Source: Bolinopsis microptera (Eukaryota > Ctenophora > Tentaculata > Lobata > Bolinopsidae). From it: DNA of 64,000 nt. The stretch covers positions 4,898,001 to 4,962,000 of the forward strand of contig NC_087077.1 of NCBI RefSeq assembly GCF_026151205.1, given 5' to 3'. Made by a program: the position numbers and the translations under genes. A model generated the notes under the pieces. That model did not search any database and was not told where the DNA came from. It saw nothing but the letters and a program-made list of their open reading frames with translations. Each line of letters begins with the position of its first letter. The stretch's first letter is position 1. Of this stretch, positions 10,501-25,500 are shown piece after piece.

Positions 10501-13500
10501 TTCCTTGTACATCAGGACCTGTGTTAAATTGTGATATCGTAAGGAACAATATCGTAAGGAATAAGCAGTAATATGATGATTTTCTGGGAATTACGATCGA
10601 TTATCAAATCATTATCTAGATTTTATCTTAGATCTTACGAATAGGATTACAGTTTTACCTTACCCACTCTATATTTTTAGATTTAGTTAGAATTCATAAG
10701 TTTTTTACCACGGACCGGCACTACTTAGCTGTTTTTTAGCTTTATTTTGAATCACTTCCAAATTGTGGTTCTGGAGTCTACAGGTCGAAGCACTTATTCC
10801 CTCGAACTACTATTTTACCATAACGAACGAACAAGGACAAACATTCTGTACATTTTTACAGGGTTTCGATCATTCCATCCGCCAGAACTTTTATGGATTA
10901 GTTCATTTCATTTCATCATGTGGTCAATTTTCTGACGTAATTTAAGGAATTTTCCCGAAATTGGCTTTTTCATACATTTTGTTCTACGTACCTCTGATAA
11001 TACCACTAGAGTGCTATCTTTTTCTATAGGTTCAAACAAATTAATGTAATTTTAATCTACTGTCGCAGTCTTCGTTGGAGTGTATCAAACATATTTCATC
11101 ATAGCCTTGAATCCCACAATATTATCTCCATTTTACTCATCAATAAAACACATTACCTTCTAAATTAATCATGTATTAACTTAGGACGTTAGGTTCTAGA
11201 AAATTCGAATTAGCGCAAAGTTTCGAAACATGATGACGTCACACTATGTGCACCTGTGGGACAATATTCCAGTTCAGCATTAAACACTTTGTGCAGTACT
11301 CTAGAGACTAGAGTACATGACACAGTCTCACTTTACTTCTGGACTCAGTAACATTGCTTTAGTTCTGTTTCAAAGTTCCGTTTTTACCTGTATTTCGAGG
11401 GCTCTTTTTATTCTTAAATGGCGTGGTTAAGTTGTCGGATAACTTCCATTCAATCTGCAGGATGGTTAATATATCTGAATTTCTGGAATGTTCCCAAGTC
11501 CCATTAGTACGGTGTGTATTAAACATTTTGTTTTCTTCTTGGTATATATGAGTCATGATAAAGTAGAGCACCACCTTTATTATAAGTTGAAGTGTAATCA
11601 ATACAAAGATCTGCACTTGGTGGGAGCAGTAAACGTCTCCAGGACAAGTTCTGACGAAATGAATACCATGATGCAGCTCTCAATTTAATTGTGATCCCTT
11701 GATCCTCCGAGATTTGCTCGGGTAATTTGTCTCATAACCTAGACTTAATTCAAATATTGCCATAAATGGGCAAGATGAATAAAAGGGATTAGGGAGCAAG
11801 CAATTCTGACCATGTATTATGTTTAAGCGCACTAGAGGGCCTTTTTTAATAATTTGTAATGTACCCCGTTTTGGGGACTTTCCATAAAATGTGCTTAAAA
11901 TCAATATCAACGTGGTGTATTTGACTTAATGCCCGTGTAGCGTTAAGATTATTAGCCAGCAAAACAGTGACATCTTCTAAAAATTCAGGAAATAGAATAT
12001 AATGGAAGGAGATGACATGATAAAAATAGCATTCGCATTGCCCTTACTATATAATATGGTTCCTTAAAGACAGCTCATCAGCGATAGATTTAGAGGCACC
12101 CCAACTTTTAATATTACTATTAGTTTAGTTTATAAAGTTGATAAAGTGTTCAATGTAACGCACTGTGCAAATTGGAGATGTCAAAATATACGATTATCAT
12201 TTATCATATCCTCTGTGATTTGATTTGTGTCTAATGTGATCTGTCCGTTTGGATAATTATAGACAGCTGAAAGTACAAAAAGTTCTAAAAAACTCCCGAG
12301 TCCTGATCAGAAGAATGTATGTTAACCATGGCAACAAAGACAACAAGGCAGCCCAGAACACAAACCTTCTCTGCACAGTGGGCCACCATACTATAATAGA
12401 CGAAAAATTGAGTTCTTTTAAAAGGAATTAAGTAAGTTTTGTATTGCAGTAAAAAATCTTGGCTATTAGATGCAAAAAACCATAATTGAATTGATTAATA
12501 ATGGCTTTCGCGCAGCGCGTCGGCGAATTTACAAAATTTTTTGACTGCCAATTTTTTCACTTTTGGCAGTCAAAATTGGCATAACCCATCATTTTATTTC
12601 TAAAATTGGCTTAAAACACCGTATATTGACTCCTAATCAAGGTGAAAGTACTCTCTTTGCTTCAATTCATGCAAAAAACCATGTAATCATATCATTTAAG
12701 CTGAATTTTTGGCACGCACTCAATTTTAGGCCTCATTTTTGACTAATTTTTGCTTAAATTTGGCCAAAAAAAGTTTATTTGCCTCAGGTTGCCCCACTAA
12801 TGCATGGTACCATCTGAAAGCTCAGACGATTCTCTAAACAATGGTAGAAGAACTGTTCTGGGTTTTTTTGGGTCTTTTTCAGAAAAAAATTCCAAAGTTG
12901 AAAAAAGGCCCAAATTTGATGGAATTTAGACTTACCTTGCAGATTTGAAAAAAATTATTTTTTCTCAAACAAACCCCATTTTGAACATCTTTCTTGGCTC
13001 TCAATGTCGTGGCCTGGTGCCATGAGGTTATGGGGTACTAAAAAGTGGTCTGTTTTGGAAATATCATCAAAAAATGCTATTTTTCTGGAATTTTACTGGT
13101 ATTTTCTGACAATTTCAGAAATTTCTGGCATTCGCGCCCAATTTTCTGGTTTCAATTTGACATAACTTTGGCTACGATCAATATTTTTTCATAATTCAAA
13201 AACTAAAATGATCAATAGCCTCAGGACTATCAATTTAAAATCATTCTAAACACATTCAACGATTATCTTTAGCAAAAACTCTAATTGGATGCCTCTAGAC
13301 CTACATTTCAGCCATGAAAAATTTCTATGGAATGAGCCAAAAAATTTTTTCTGTGACTTATAAAGGACCAAAATTTGTTTAAAAATCAATATTCAACTGA
13401 TTTGAAGTAAAAAATAATGTTTGAAATGATCTAAATTGATCACTGATGGTCTATTATAGTATGACCCCCTATTCTGGCCCACTGTGCTCTGCATCTGAGC

Positions 13501-16500
13501 ATTGTGTTTAACTGAAGTTAACCTTGTTACTATCCTGCCAACCTCGCAAAACGCTGCAGTATTCCTCTTATAATGACTTGAAATGTTATGTCAATGCTGT
13601 AATGGAGCTGATGTAACGGAGCCAGTAGCATGGAGAGAAGAAGGGCTATCTTGTGCATCTTGAGCAGTAATTGTGATAAACGTTTCCTTGGCTGGTGTCC
13701 AACGTGTTGTTGTCTTGGCAGAGACGAATATCTCTCCTGGACTCTCTTTTCTAACAAGCTCTTCAAAAGACTTTCAAGATAACTTTCTTCTCATATCCTG
13801 ACATTTTCTCTTATTCGCGGTCACGATTCAAGTCATAGTAATCATTGTTACAGAAAAATTGGGAGAAGTCTGGACTTAGAGAAATGGATTGGACTTATCT
13901 AAACGGACCATTTAGATGTGTTTATGGCATCTGTGTCGCTGTATGTTATGTAGCTGCGGTGGATGAGTCGTCCACTTGATATATCATTTGTTTAAAATTG
14001 TTCTACGAGGAGTTTAAAAGAGGAATTTAAAAGAAGAAGCAACAGATTCAAGAAGCTGATCAAGTTTTGGAACCAGTTATCTGGTCTGCAGATGGTTATT
14101 ATCGGAGTAGTACGATTCTTTTGTATATATTTGATCATATTACATTGTTATAAATAACATCACAAAGTTCGGACTCTTGTGTTAGTTTAGTATATTTGCT
14201 TAATCAAATGTTAATGCTTAGCTACAATGTAGACAATATAACAACCTCTAATTTGCTGTTATTGTTTGCGTTATTTACACGCATAATTAGCGCTACACAC
14301 AGCATAACCATTCTAAAGGAGCTTCTAAAGGAGCTTTAAACATAATATATTATTATGTGCAACTTGCAAACATTTAATTTCATATTAATAAAGTACATTG
14401 TACATTATACTGCACTGTTAACTGTACAATACACACTGTACACTACATGATATATGCTGTTCAGTGTACATTACACACTACACACACTATATTAAATGCA
14501 CGCTGCGTCATTATTATTACGAGTACTCGATGTAGTAATTTCGCTGACTTCCTGTTACAAAGTTATATTATTGCTGTATATTATTGCACTGCTTATATTA
14601 TATTATAGTGGTTGATATATCGTGGTTGTATCGGCTGGATGTATAGGAGGATACCACAGCGGGCTATTTTACACACATAGAGTGGCCCAGAATTAATACA
14701 GTTTGGAACATAACCTCCTGGTTTATCTGTTGAAGACCCTTTTCACAAAGACACCGTTTGACATGTAACTTTTTCTGGTCCAACCTGTTCTATGTTCATT
14801 TTGCTGCGCTGCTTCTATTTATTTATTCAATATGGGGAACATGACCGGAAATTTATCGACCTTTTATCTTGACATCTACATTCCACATACTGCTGCTGTT
14901 AGATTTGAAATTATTGCGTATTGAAACTCTAATAAATGCTATTTCAGATTTAACTTATCATTATCAGGATGTAAACCAATCGATATAACAATTCTTCCCA
15001 ATACATTTTTTATTAATAAAATATTATTTAATCAAACTTGTTTGTGTTTCACTGATTGATTTGTCTGAATGTTGTAAACTGTTTAATTGTAACCCAAATT
15101 TAAAATCTTATAATGAATTAGAACAAACCTATATTGTTTTATCTGTTTGACTGTTAAATGGTTCCCACAGCTCTTGACTCAAGAAATAACATACTAAAAA
15201 TGCGGAGGCGAAACACATTTGTTTTACATTAAAGAACACCTACCACCTTGCAAGACAATGATTTATCACTTAGTACTTACTTCTTTAACCTCGCTGACCT
15301 CTGTTTCAAACAAATGTGCATCGCCTCCCCACTTCCACCATATGTTTGTCTGGGGAGTATTTCATGAACTGTTTCAGGTCTATGAATAACGGACAATACA
15401 TGCCCAACAACTACCAAAACGCAGCCCAGCAGCAGTACTCCAATCAATATCAGGTATTACAGGTAATTATCACATTCATTTAATTAGTAAATGTAATTGT
15501 TTAATTAGTTTAATTGGTTAATTTAAATAGCTGTCCGTGATGTGGGCAGCGTGATTTCTTGCTTCCGAAATTTGTTAGAAGAGCATTGATATTTTTTGGC
15601 AATTCGCCAGTTTCGAACAGCATGCGATAAGCTCACTGTATACAAATTGTCATTTGTCTAGAACAGATCTACATCTCACAGTATCACACACACACGTCTA
15701 GTTACATATAAAACAGTACAACATGTAGTAGTAGTAGTCAGATAGTAAAACTATTTACAACATCACATCTTACTAGTACTATAGGGTAAGTTACTGAATA
15801 TTCAGCTACTTAGTGGTCACTACATTTTACACAAATACCACGCCTCCCTGCCGTTAGTAACACGTACATACTGCATTTCTAGCCGTGACTTCAACCCGTC
15901 ATATTAGTTTTCTCTCGTTAAATTAACACCAGTATATTATATGTAATCTCCCATGATGCTCACCTGTAAGTAAGTGTTGTGCTCATTTGTCACGCTTTCC
16001 CGGAGAGAGTGTGGGGGTTGCTATGAGTGGGGGGTTACTATGAGTGGGGGGTTGCTATGTGTGGGGGGTTACTATGAGTGGGGGGTTGCTATGTGTGGGG
16101 GTGATGATCACTTTCGGGGTACCTTGTCAGTGCTGTGTTAACTTTAGTACACTGTAACTCTGTAAACGTTTTATAAATAATTGGTGCAAATTCTATACTT
16201 AGGTCTTAGAGTCACAGTTACTTGGCTAACTATATTAAGTCTTAACGCTATTTTCATGAGGGTTAGGGTCAATTGTTTTCATTTTAAGAGCCGATGATTG
16301 GAGCTGAGTAAAAAGACAATTGTTTTCAGAGGTATGGTCGGAAGGTCTTTGTCCATTATTTTTGATAAATTACCTCCTTAATCTTACCTTCTCTCCGAAA
16401 AGATCATAACTCAATTTCCATACTTAATCAACTCAATAAATAACATGATTCCATAATTTGTACACGTTTTTTATCTGTAGATCTGATTAACGTCGCAGAA

Positions 16501-19500
16501 ACGTTGAAATATGTAGAGACGCTGTAATATGTTATATGTTGAAGGTGTGTAAGATGTTGAAGGGTGTAAGAATGTAAGATGTTTGGAGACTTAACACTCC
16601 GATGTAACTTTCCAAAGAATCCACATTCCACACTCACATATCGGAAAATAGCGCCATGTTCTTTCAAAGAAAGGTAGAACACTCTTAGTCAAGAATCAAC
16701 ATTTCCCGCAATCAACGAATGAGTGTTATATTAAACTTCCAGTAAAATCTTTATAACATTGGTAGAATATTTTCTCTGTCAAAGCATACGATCATCAGAA
16801 CTGTGTTGAAAATCTCTATTCTAAGATCACCAATCTAGTCCAGATAACATTACATCTCATCTAGATGACCTCATCTTAAAGACGCTCTTATTGTTCATTG
16901 TCGTTCTAGAATACCGCCGAATGACTGTTCAAGCTGATACTTGTTACTAAAAATAACCTGTATGTGTTTTTTCAGAATCAAGAAGGCATGATGAATCTGA
17001 ACCCGTATGCTACTGAGTTTAACCCGGTCCCTGCTCAACAGAACAACACTTACAACAACCGTTACAACAACAATCAGCCCTCAGAACCTACTCATGTAAG
17101 TTAACTAATTCATAATTGTTTTATTAAAATAATTGTGTTATCAAAATAATTGTTTTATTAAAATGATTTTTAAAATTAAAATAATTGTTCTATTAACAAA
17201 CTACCAGCCCAAAAGACGAAAAAATTACTTTCCCAAAAAATAAACTGAATTGATTTAAGGGTTGGTGTTACTAAAAATGTATCTAACTACATAATTATAT
17301 ATGGCGTATGTCTGATAGCCATTGCAACCCCCCTGGCCCCCCCTGGCCCCCTGCCCCCCCCGGCCCCCCCCCGGCCCCCCGGCCCCCCCCCCCGCCCCCC
17401 CCCGGCCCCCCGGCCCCCCGGCCCCCCGGCCCCCCGGCCCCCCCGGCCCCGTCTGATACATTCTTACATATATCATGATACTGGCTAGCCTGCAGCCCCG
17501 CCCATGTTTTAATGTTACTCAATCAGCCAGGCAGCTCAGCCATTGAAAAGGCCTGCTTATCTCGCTACCCAATCATACCATATAAGGAGCTACACCTGCT
17601 CAGAGCGAGTGAGAGAGATATACTACAGTCTCTATACCACACAGTTCCTACAACTTAGAGCCGGCCCCTGGTGGGGTATCTGTGCAGATACTACCCGGGT
17701 TGATGTATTGATAATCATTACCACAATCTGCTAGTTATTGTAGAGTACAGTAGACTATAGGTCGGTATAGGTCGGTAGCAGATGTGCATGATTAACTCTA
17801 CTGTTTAAAACTCTCCTAGATATATCTTAGTACTGTGTGGTAAGTCACGTGGTGTAATGAGTTTACAGGGTTATATATTGTAGTGATGATCGAGCGTGTC
17901 AGTTATCCATCACTCTCAGATCCCTCGTCATTTAAACCTTATTTGGCGTACCAAATACCGCTAAGTTTAAGTTATACAAAGCAGGGATTGATAGTGTGTT
18001 GTTGCTATCAAATATTGGAGATGTAAATCCCAGGCTCGATCTCAAAGTGCCAAGTCGTCAATTTGTCTGACGTAAGCAAGGCGTTACCGGATGAATGACT
18101 TAGCTCGAAATTACTTCCACCAAATTTAAAAAGTGGGAGTAGTTTGTGACAAGCTGGTCAATTTGCCTTGAACAAATTTTCATTTTTAAATATCGTGACT
18201 TCAAATTCTACCACCTCAGCTAGGTCACCATCTGAAGTCACGGTTTTAGAAAGCCCCGCTAGCTCTAAAGACATTAGACACGTCGCATTATAATGAGCTG
18301 TGTAATTAAAAACTTCCTTCACACCAACCACTGTTGAGATAATGCCCTTCTGGGGAAGTTTTAATCCATCATATTTTAAAGTTTTGACCCTTATCAGGAG
18401 ACCTCTGTGTAAAGCACACAGTCGCCCTCACTGGACACGTCGAGTGTTTAATTTCTACATCTACGTGTGACTTTGCCGGATTTAAGATGGCGTGCGACAT
18501 TACCCTATTATAGATATCTGTTACTACCTTAAATAATTTAGCGAGGTTTCACATCAAATGTCAAGTTATAACCCCACAGTCCACACCAGGAAGTTTTAAA
18601 TTTCCTCACAGTCCAATTTTCTCCCCTAAAAATTTTCGTATCCCCTAAATTTGGCACCAAATTTCCTCACAGATTATCTGCCGGTCAGCCGCCTTTCTGG
18701 ATGTAGAGTTATAACCATATTTGGACATGTGGCACCTCCTAATTCGGCAATGTTTCAGTATAAGGACGAGTTCAGTACGGAGTATAGTCACGACTACAAG
18801 ACGGTCAACAGACACCCACATAACAGTCACCCTGTACCCATCAGGCAGGAAAGTGAGGACTCTGTTATCGAGGTTCATGTAAGTTGCTGTTTGTTTGTTT
18901 GTTTGTTTGTTTGTTTGTTTGTTTGTTTGTTTGTTTGTTTGTTTGTTTGTTTGTTTGTTTGTTTGTTTGTTTGTTTGTTTGTTTGTTTGTTTGTTTGTTT
19001 GTTTGTTTGTTTGTTTGTTTGTTTGTTTGTTTGTTTGTTTGTTTGTTTGTTTGTTTGTTTGTTTGTTTGTTTGTTTGTTTGTTTGTTTGTTTGTTTGTTT
19101 GTTTGTGAGGTTTATAATTGTCTGGATGTCTTTTGGTCGTTGACGTCTTTCCACGCCATTTTATTGTCTACAGTATCTAGACGTTTCGGCTCTGGGTCCA
19201 AGGTTGGATTTCCTCATCATGATACCCTCTTAAAACCCGTCCTCTCAGGTGCCCGAAGGAGCAGTAACCCTGCTCATGCCACACGTGTACCTTGGAAAGT
19301 TCATGATGAACAGGTCCGAGTTTGAGAAGAAGTACGGAGTGTCCCTGACCACTAACTCTAAGGATGGAGGCTATCTCATCATCATCATTGGTAAGTTTAT
19401 CAAACACTTTATATATCTTCACTTGCATTGGACACTTGAGTTTGTGATTTGTTCAAGATGTTTCCTACTGGCCTCGTAGTTTTAATGATGATTTGTTAAT

Positions 19501-22500
19501 GATTTGTCTGTATACATTGGTGATGATTTGCTCATACACTTGTTCCTACCATGTTCATACACCGTTCAGTGTTCACACGCTACATTTTAATTAATTTCTA
19601 CCAGCCCGCAACAATATTATGGACCCTTCTCTCTCCCACTGTTTCCTGGTAGTGTAGTACAGTCTAAACAGGGTCCACTGTACCCCCTTAGTCTGTGCAC
19701 ATGGTTAATTTGTAAATTGATCTCACGAAATACTGGGCCTTATCTTTGTTTCATGTTAGATTCTGGTGAGAGGGCTCATTAAGTATTAACTCTTAACCTT
19801 TACACACAATGCAATGTACACCAACGATCTGTGTGTGTATGTGTGTTAACTGCATCAGGATTAGTGTCGGTAGTTAGTAGGTAGTGACTAGTGACTAGTG
19901 ACTACTGACTAGTGACTAGTGACTAGTGACTAGTGACTAGTGAGTGTGTATGAAACGTGTTCCTGTGTTTTAGCTTATTGTTGTTCATTGTTCATGGGAG
20001 TCTTTAGTCTTTGTGAAGTGTGCACGAATGTGTATTCATTCAGACCATATTTCTGTGTGTCTGTTTTCTGTGTGTTTTTTATTTTTGTACGTTTGTTTGT
20101 ACGTTTGTTTGTGCTCTGATTGTCAAGTATCACTATATGTTTAACGTTCAGGTGAGAAGGCAGAGGAAGCCAGCAAGGAAGTAGAGATGATGTGGAAAGA
20201 GGAACCAATCACCAGCAGTGACAACATCACAGAGGGGAAGCACGTCATCAAGGTAACTAAAATACCTTATTTGGTCATGTTACCTGTCACACGTTACCTT
20301 ATTTGGTCTCATAACCCGTCACACCTTATTTGGTCATATCTTACTCCCACATAATATGGATATTAATCATATCCACATTTGTTCCCATGGAGCACACTCA
20401 GCACGTCATGTTACCAAACCTAAAGGCACTACGGAAGTAAGTCTATCACATGTGAAAGACCTACTTCAAAGAAATAACAGATAGCACAGTCCTCAGTTTT
20501 GTAGGGCTTACCTCACAATGCCACGTTTTATGTCACGTTTAACTTACCCGTCATGTCACTACAACACAGCTCTCTGTGACCATGTCTCACTCGCTGTGTG
20601 TGTGTGTAACATTAACATTATTTCCTAATACTGTAATAGCTCATTTCTCTGCTGAGAGCACGCTACTATTACACGCTGCTACACAGGGTGTACACGCTGC
20701 ACACATATAGCTGCTAGTCAGCCAGGGTCACAACACAGGTCATATTATTATCACATACTATCTAGTCTTCTAGAATGTTCTAGAAAAGTGTCATGTAGTG
20801 GTGATATTATCTTCACTGTCATTGTCAGAGTGTAATTACAGTAAATCTACAGTGTGTTATTACAGTGTGTTATTACAAAGGCAGAAGTGAGAAATATTAC
20901 ATTGGTCATCAAGTTAGATCACGTCTGACTCACGCTGCTTCATATTGTGTAGACTGTAGAATGTAAGATAATATATAATATAGAATGTATGACTGCATAA
21001 TATGATAGAACACATCGCATAACATTATCAATACGTCCTATAATTAATATATCACATTTATATTTAGTCAGCACACAAATATTACGTTGTATTAGTTGTG
21101 TTATGTAGCTAGACTATCTTTGTACGTAGGTTATTATTCAGAATAACAATGAAAGACTCAGGACCTGTGGAGATAAAGTGTGTCCCCAACACATGATCAC
21201 ACATATCACATGATCACACATGATCACACATATCGCCGCTCATAACACCGTATCCAATATCCGTTTTATGTACACTCAATATCATTAGAGTTAGACCCAT
21301 GACCCGAGCCCTCCTCCACTAACTTGTACTGGTTCTCGTGGAGGAAGCACTTCAATTTCCCAGTACTAGCTGCTCTAGATTTGTGGTATTAAAACCAGCT
21401 CCTTCGCCGTGCACAGTTAGTGTAATGGTTTCTTTACTGCTTAAACATGGAAATGTGAATTGTGAATGTTGAAACTGATGTTAATAAAACGTCGTAAATG
21501 TGTCTGGTTTTAAGTCTAATTGTTTACTTGGTCAGTGGTCACTCTACATCGAATCTACATCGAATCTGCATAAAATTTACATAAAATCTACATAAAATTG
21601 AATTCTTTACACCAACATATTATTTACTCTGAATAGCAAATAGATATGATACCCACAGAGAAACGCCGGATAATGTCTAAAACACAACGTAGTAATTTAG
21701 TAATTAAGTTTAGTACACGTATCATGTTACGACACAGTAAATAACGCACTAAATAACGCACTAAACACGTGCAGCTCACCAGCCCTGCCATCTGTCAAAC
21801 TTTGTGCCTTATAGCCTGTAAATAGTGGTCCTGGTAGTGGTAGTGGATTGAGAAAATACGACGATATAAAATGGAAACCATCACTTGATGACCATTACCA
21901 TCATGACGTGCAATATTTAACTTGTAGTTCATGGGAGTTGTGTTGTAATCTTCTTAATAAAGGAGCTGATTTTAATTCTAATTTTAGATTCTAGAGAGGT
22001 ACCACTACCACTACCAGTTTTTCATTTTTATTAATTTATGTAATTCTATTTAAATATGTAGCATGTAATTCTTGGTAACATTTTCAATTAGATAATAAAA
22101 TCATGTCTATTGTCTATGCAATACAGTTAATTTAATCTAGTGTAACGAAAAAGAGTTAAATGTGTTGCGTCGTGTAACAAGTTACACTTTACATATTGAC
22201 TTTGAGGTATGACCTGCGACCTTTCAACGTTAAATAACTGTGCAACATACCAAACCTCGCACTGTTACACTCACTGCTGTCCTATTTGGAGAATAGTTGT
22301 TGTATTGCCTTTGCAGGTAGTACATTCTTCTTGTTATACAAGCCATGTTCCGGGTAGTACCGAGAAACATTAAAAATTTAATTGTCGCGTACATACAGCT
22401 AAATTAATGTACAGTACATTTTTAGCATGCAATATTAGAACAGTATTTTATGGACATGCGTGCTGTAACAGTGTTATAAGTACACTCGTTTCTTCAGATA

Positions 22501-25500
22501 AAATATGTAAGTATGTATCATAATGTGTACATAATATGTCTATAGATACATCTGTATATACCAGTTAACGTGATGCTTCGCTAGAAATAGAATTAGACAT
22601 GTGTTATCTGCGGTCCATCTCGCCAAATTACTATAACCAATTATTATAACTTCGGTTGTTAATGAACTTTTTTTGATGCGGTTAAAAGAAGCGAGTTAAT
22701 ATTGACAAGATTCTTTGAATACCTGACAAAGGGAACGTTATATTGAATTTTGTCAATATAACGTCCCCCTTATATTGCATGATGTAATAAATGGCTGAAT
22801 TTTTCATTGCTTTAAACAATGATACCGTGTTCTCCGATATTTATTTTACAATGACATAACCGGCTCCCCTGTGACAATCTCTAACTATTATCTTATCTTT
22901 TGAAAGTGTCATTAGCTTTTATATCTTACAAGACAAATCTAATATTAGACCTACGTTCTCTGAGACTGCATTAATTGAAATGATCTCATAAAATTGCATA
23001 CAAAAACTTTCTCGTGTAAACTGAAACGTAACACGCAAGTTAACCATTTAATGAATCAGGCTCCCTATCTGAACCGGTTTAAACCGGTATAATATTATCT
23101 CGATTAATCTATATTATTATATAGAATGTTATAAGATTTAAAATACGACTCATTAAGTGGCGCCCAATCGCCCCGTTCCTTAATGTGATAATTTGTATGA
23201 TTTATAATATCAACTAGAGTGTGTGCTGTTACCCTCAATAAATCTTACTGATAATTATATTAACATTTAGTGTACCTCTCTTGACGGGGGTGTAAGTGTA
23301 ATACTTACTTGTAAGTGTAATACTTACTGTAATAACTTTACGTTTTTTCATTTTAATATTACGCTAGTAAATACATAGTATAGTAATATATTTACTATTT
23401 AGTAGTAAATATAGCAGGCTATATAGTAATATAATTTATAAAATTACATAGTATACTAGTGTAACTCGTGCTAGTGTAACCTGTGCCTACGACTTCACTA
23501 TCGCAGTTGAAATGCAAAAGTATAAACCCGCCTATTATATTATTATATTTGAAAACACGCATTACATTTTCGTAGTTAGAACGGCGCGAAAGTATGAACT
23601 CGCTCTGTCCAAACACACCGCAATTTAATTCTGAGTGCCCCTCACGTATCTTATAGTAATATACTTGATAGGCAATCTTGAGGTCTACTGCCAAACTACC
23701 TAATTATATAGTAAATCTATTGGAGTACGGGGGAAAGAGAGCGAGAGTGGGAGAGAGGGAAAGAACGTGAGACACTTTAGTAGCACATTTGGGTCACAAA
23801 ATGATAAATTAAACCACTTACCACCGACCTATTTGAAAAACCTCATTCATTTGGCTTCGTTAGAGTTTTTTCGGCACTGAAAAAACAAGTCCCATATCTC
23901 TTACTGTTTTCTTGATTGAACCATTCGGAAATTACACGCGAATGAACGAACGAACGAACACACATCTTGAGATTATTAATATAGATAGTGCATCATTCAG
24001 ACCAGTTGATGGCTATTGCAACATTGAAGAGCCGTTGGGCCGTCATTTACTTCATTTTAAATATCATATTAACTTGTATCTAAAAATAGAATGGTTACAT
24101 ACCCCCTGTTTCTAAGAAATCACGACTGTTAGATTTGTCTGAATACTTACAACTATATTACAAAACTCTTGACTGCAGGGTGGTGGTTTCCGATAGTTAA
24201 AATTTACATGTGGATGTTTTAAATACATAACTTAATGAAAGTACCTCAACGGCTCCTGTATTATTATTAGAGTGATTTTTAATAAAAATCAAGTAATACC
24301 ATCAAGTAACTGTGAAGATGTCACCGTGACTCCACTGAGACTCCACTGAGACTACACTGTGAGTCCATTGTGACTCCATTGTGACTCCATTGTGACTCCA
24401 CCATTTGTGGGAAGGATGGGCCAACGGACCAGTAAACTGGTACACACTGGTAGACACACCAGTAAACTGGTACACTCTGTTCATGTTACACACACCAGTA
24501 AACTGGTACACACTGGTACACACCAGTAAACTGGTACACTCTGTTACACACACCAGTAAACTGGTACACTCTGTTACACACACCAGTAAACTGGTACACG
24601 CTGGTACACACATCAGTAAACTGGTACACACACCAGTACACATACCAGTAAACTGGTACACACTGTTACACACACCAGTAAACTGGTACACACTGGTACA
24701 CATACCAGTAAACTGGTACACACTGGTACACACACCAGTAAACTGGTACACACTGGTACACACACCAGTAAACTGGTACACACTGGTACACACTCCAGTA
24801 GAATGGTACACTTAAAAGTTGCAGCTCTGGTAACTCTCAAAGAGGCATAATTGTCCTGCATCTCTCCCACAAAGTGATCTGTATGTGTGTAAATGATTCT
24901 TGTACACATTCTGTGAACTGGGATGGTATCATTAGTGTTAGAGTACAGGTATGTGGGGCTACTATCTGTACATATTTGCCTTTTAGTGTACTGTGGTAGT
25001 GTAGAGGAAGTCCCCAGATAGACTATTGGTTATTGAGTATAGTACACAATCTTCTGAGTACACAATCTTCTGAGTACACAATCTTCTGAGTACACAATCT
25101 TCTGAGTACACAATCTTCTGAGTACACAATCTTCTGAGTACACAATCTTCTGAGTACACAATCTTCTGAGTACACAATCTTCTGAGTACACAATCTTCTG
25201 AGTGCTGACTTCTATTATTAGGATATTGTGGGGAACCCGGAAAGAATTGGTTGTAGATTTGGCGTCGAGCCAAGATTGGTTTGTTCCTACTCTAATTAGT
25301 GTGGAGAGAGAGCTAATAAAGACAAGTCCTTGATTGTAATGTGAGCACGTGAACATTCCTTAGTCCTTACTGCCACTTAGTGTGCACTGTAATTACAATG
25401 TTTTTACTACTTGTTAAATTGTGTAAACGTGAAAGCTTCGTTGGGATCTGGATAGAAAATCAAAGATAAATTTGGAGTCACTGTAAATATTCAGTTTTCA

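Noticed and set aside
12249-12431. Possible small coding frame beside the 1.1-kb element
   Set aside because: Polar open frame without domain, splice or start support. Its 3' part enters the element.
17255-17522. Gly-rich minus-strand frames
   Set aside because: Translations of the C/G-only tract in PAM2 intron 7.
18673-18758. Upstream extension of PAM2 gene exon 8
   Set aside because: The open frame continues left, but none of the upstream AG sites gives the phase required by exon 7. The AG at 18758 does.
18645-19325. Cys-Leu-Phe-Val and Thr-Asn-Lys-Gln repeat frames
   Set aside because: Product of the (GTTT)n array. Only exon 8 at the left edge and the start of exon 9 at the right edge are supported.
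25042-25203. CRISPR-like regular repeat
   Set aside because: Direct 16-bp tandem units with no spacers, in a eukaryotic intron.
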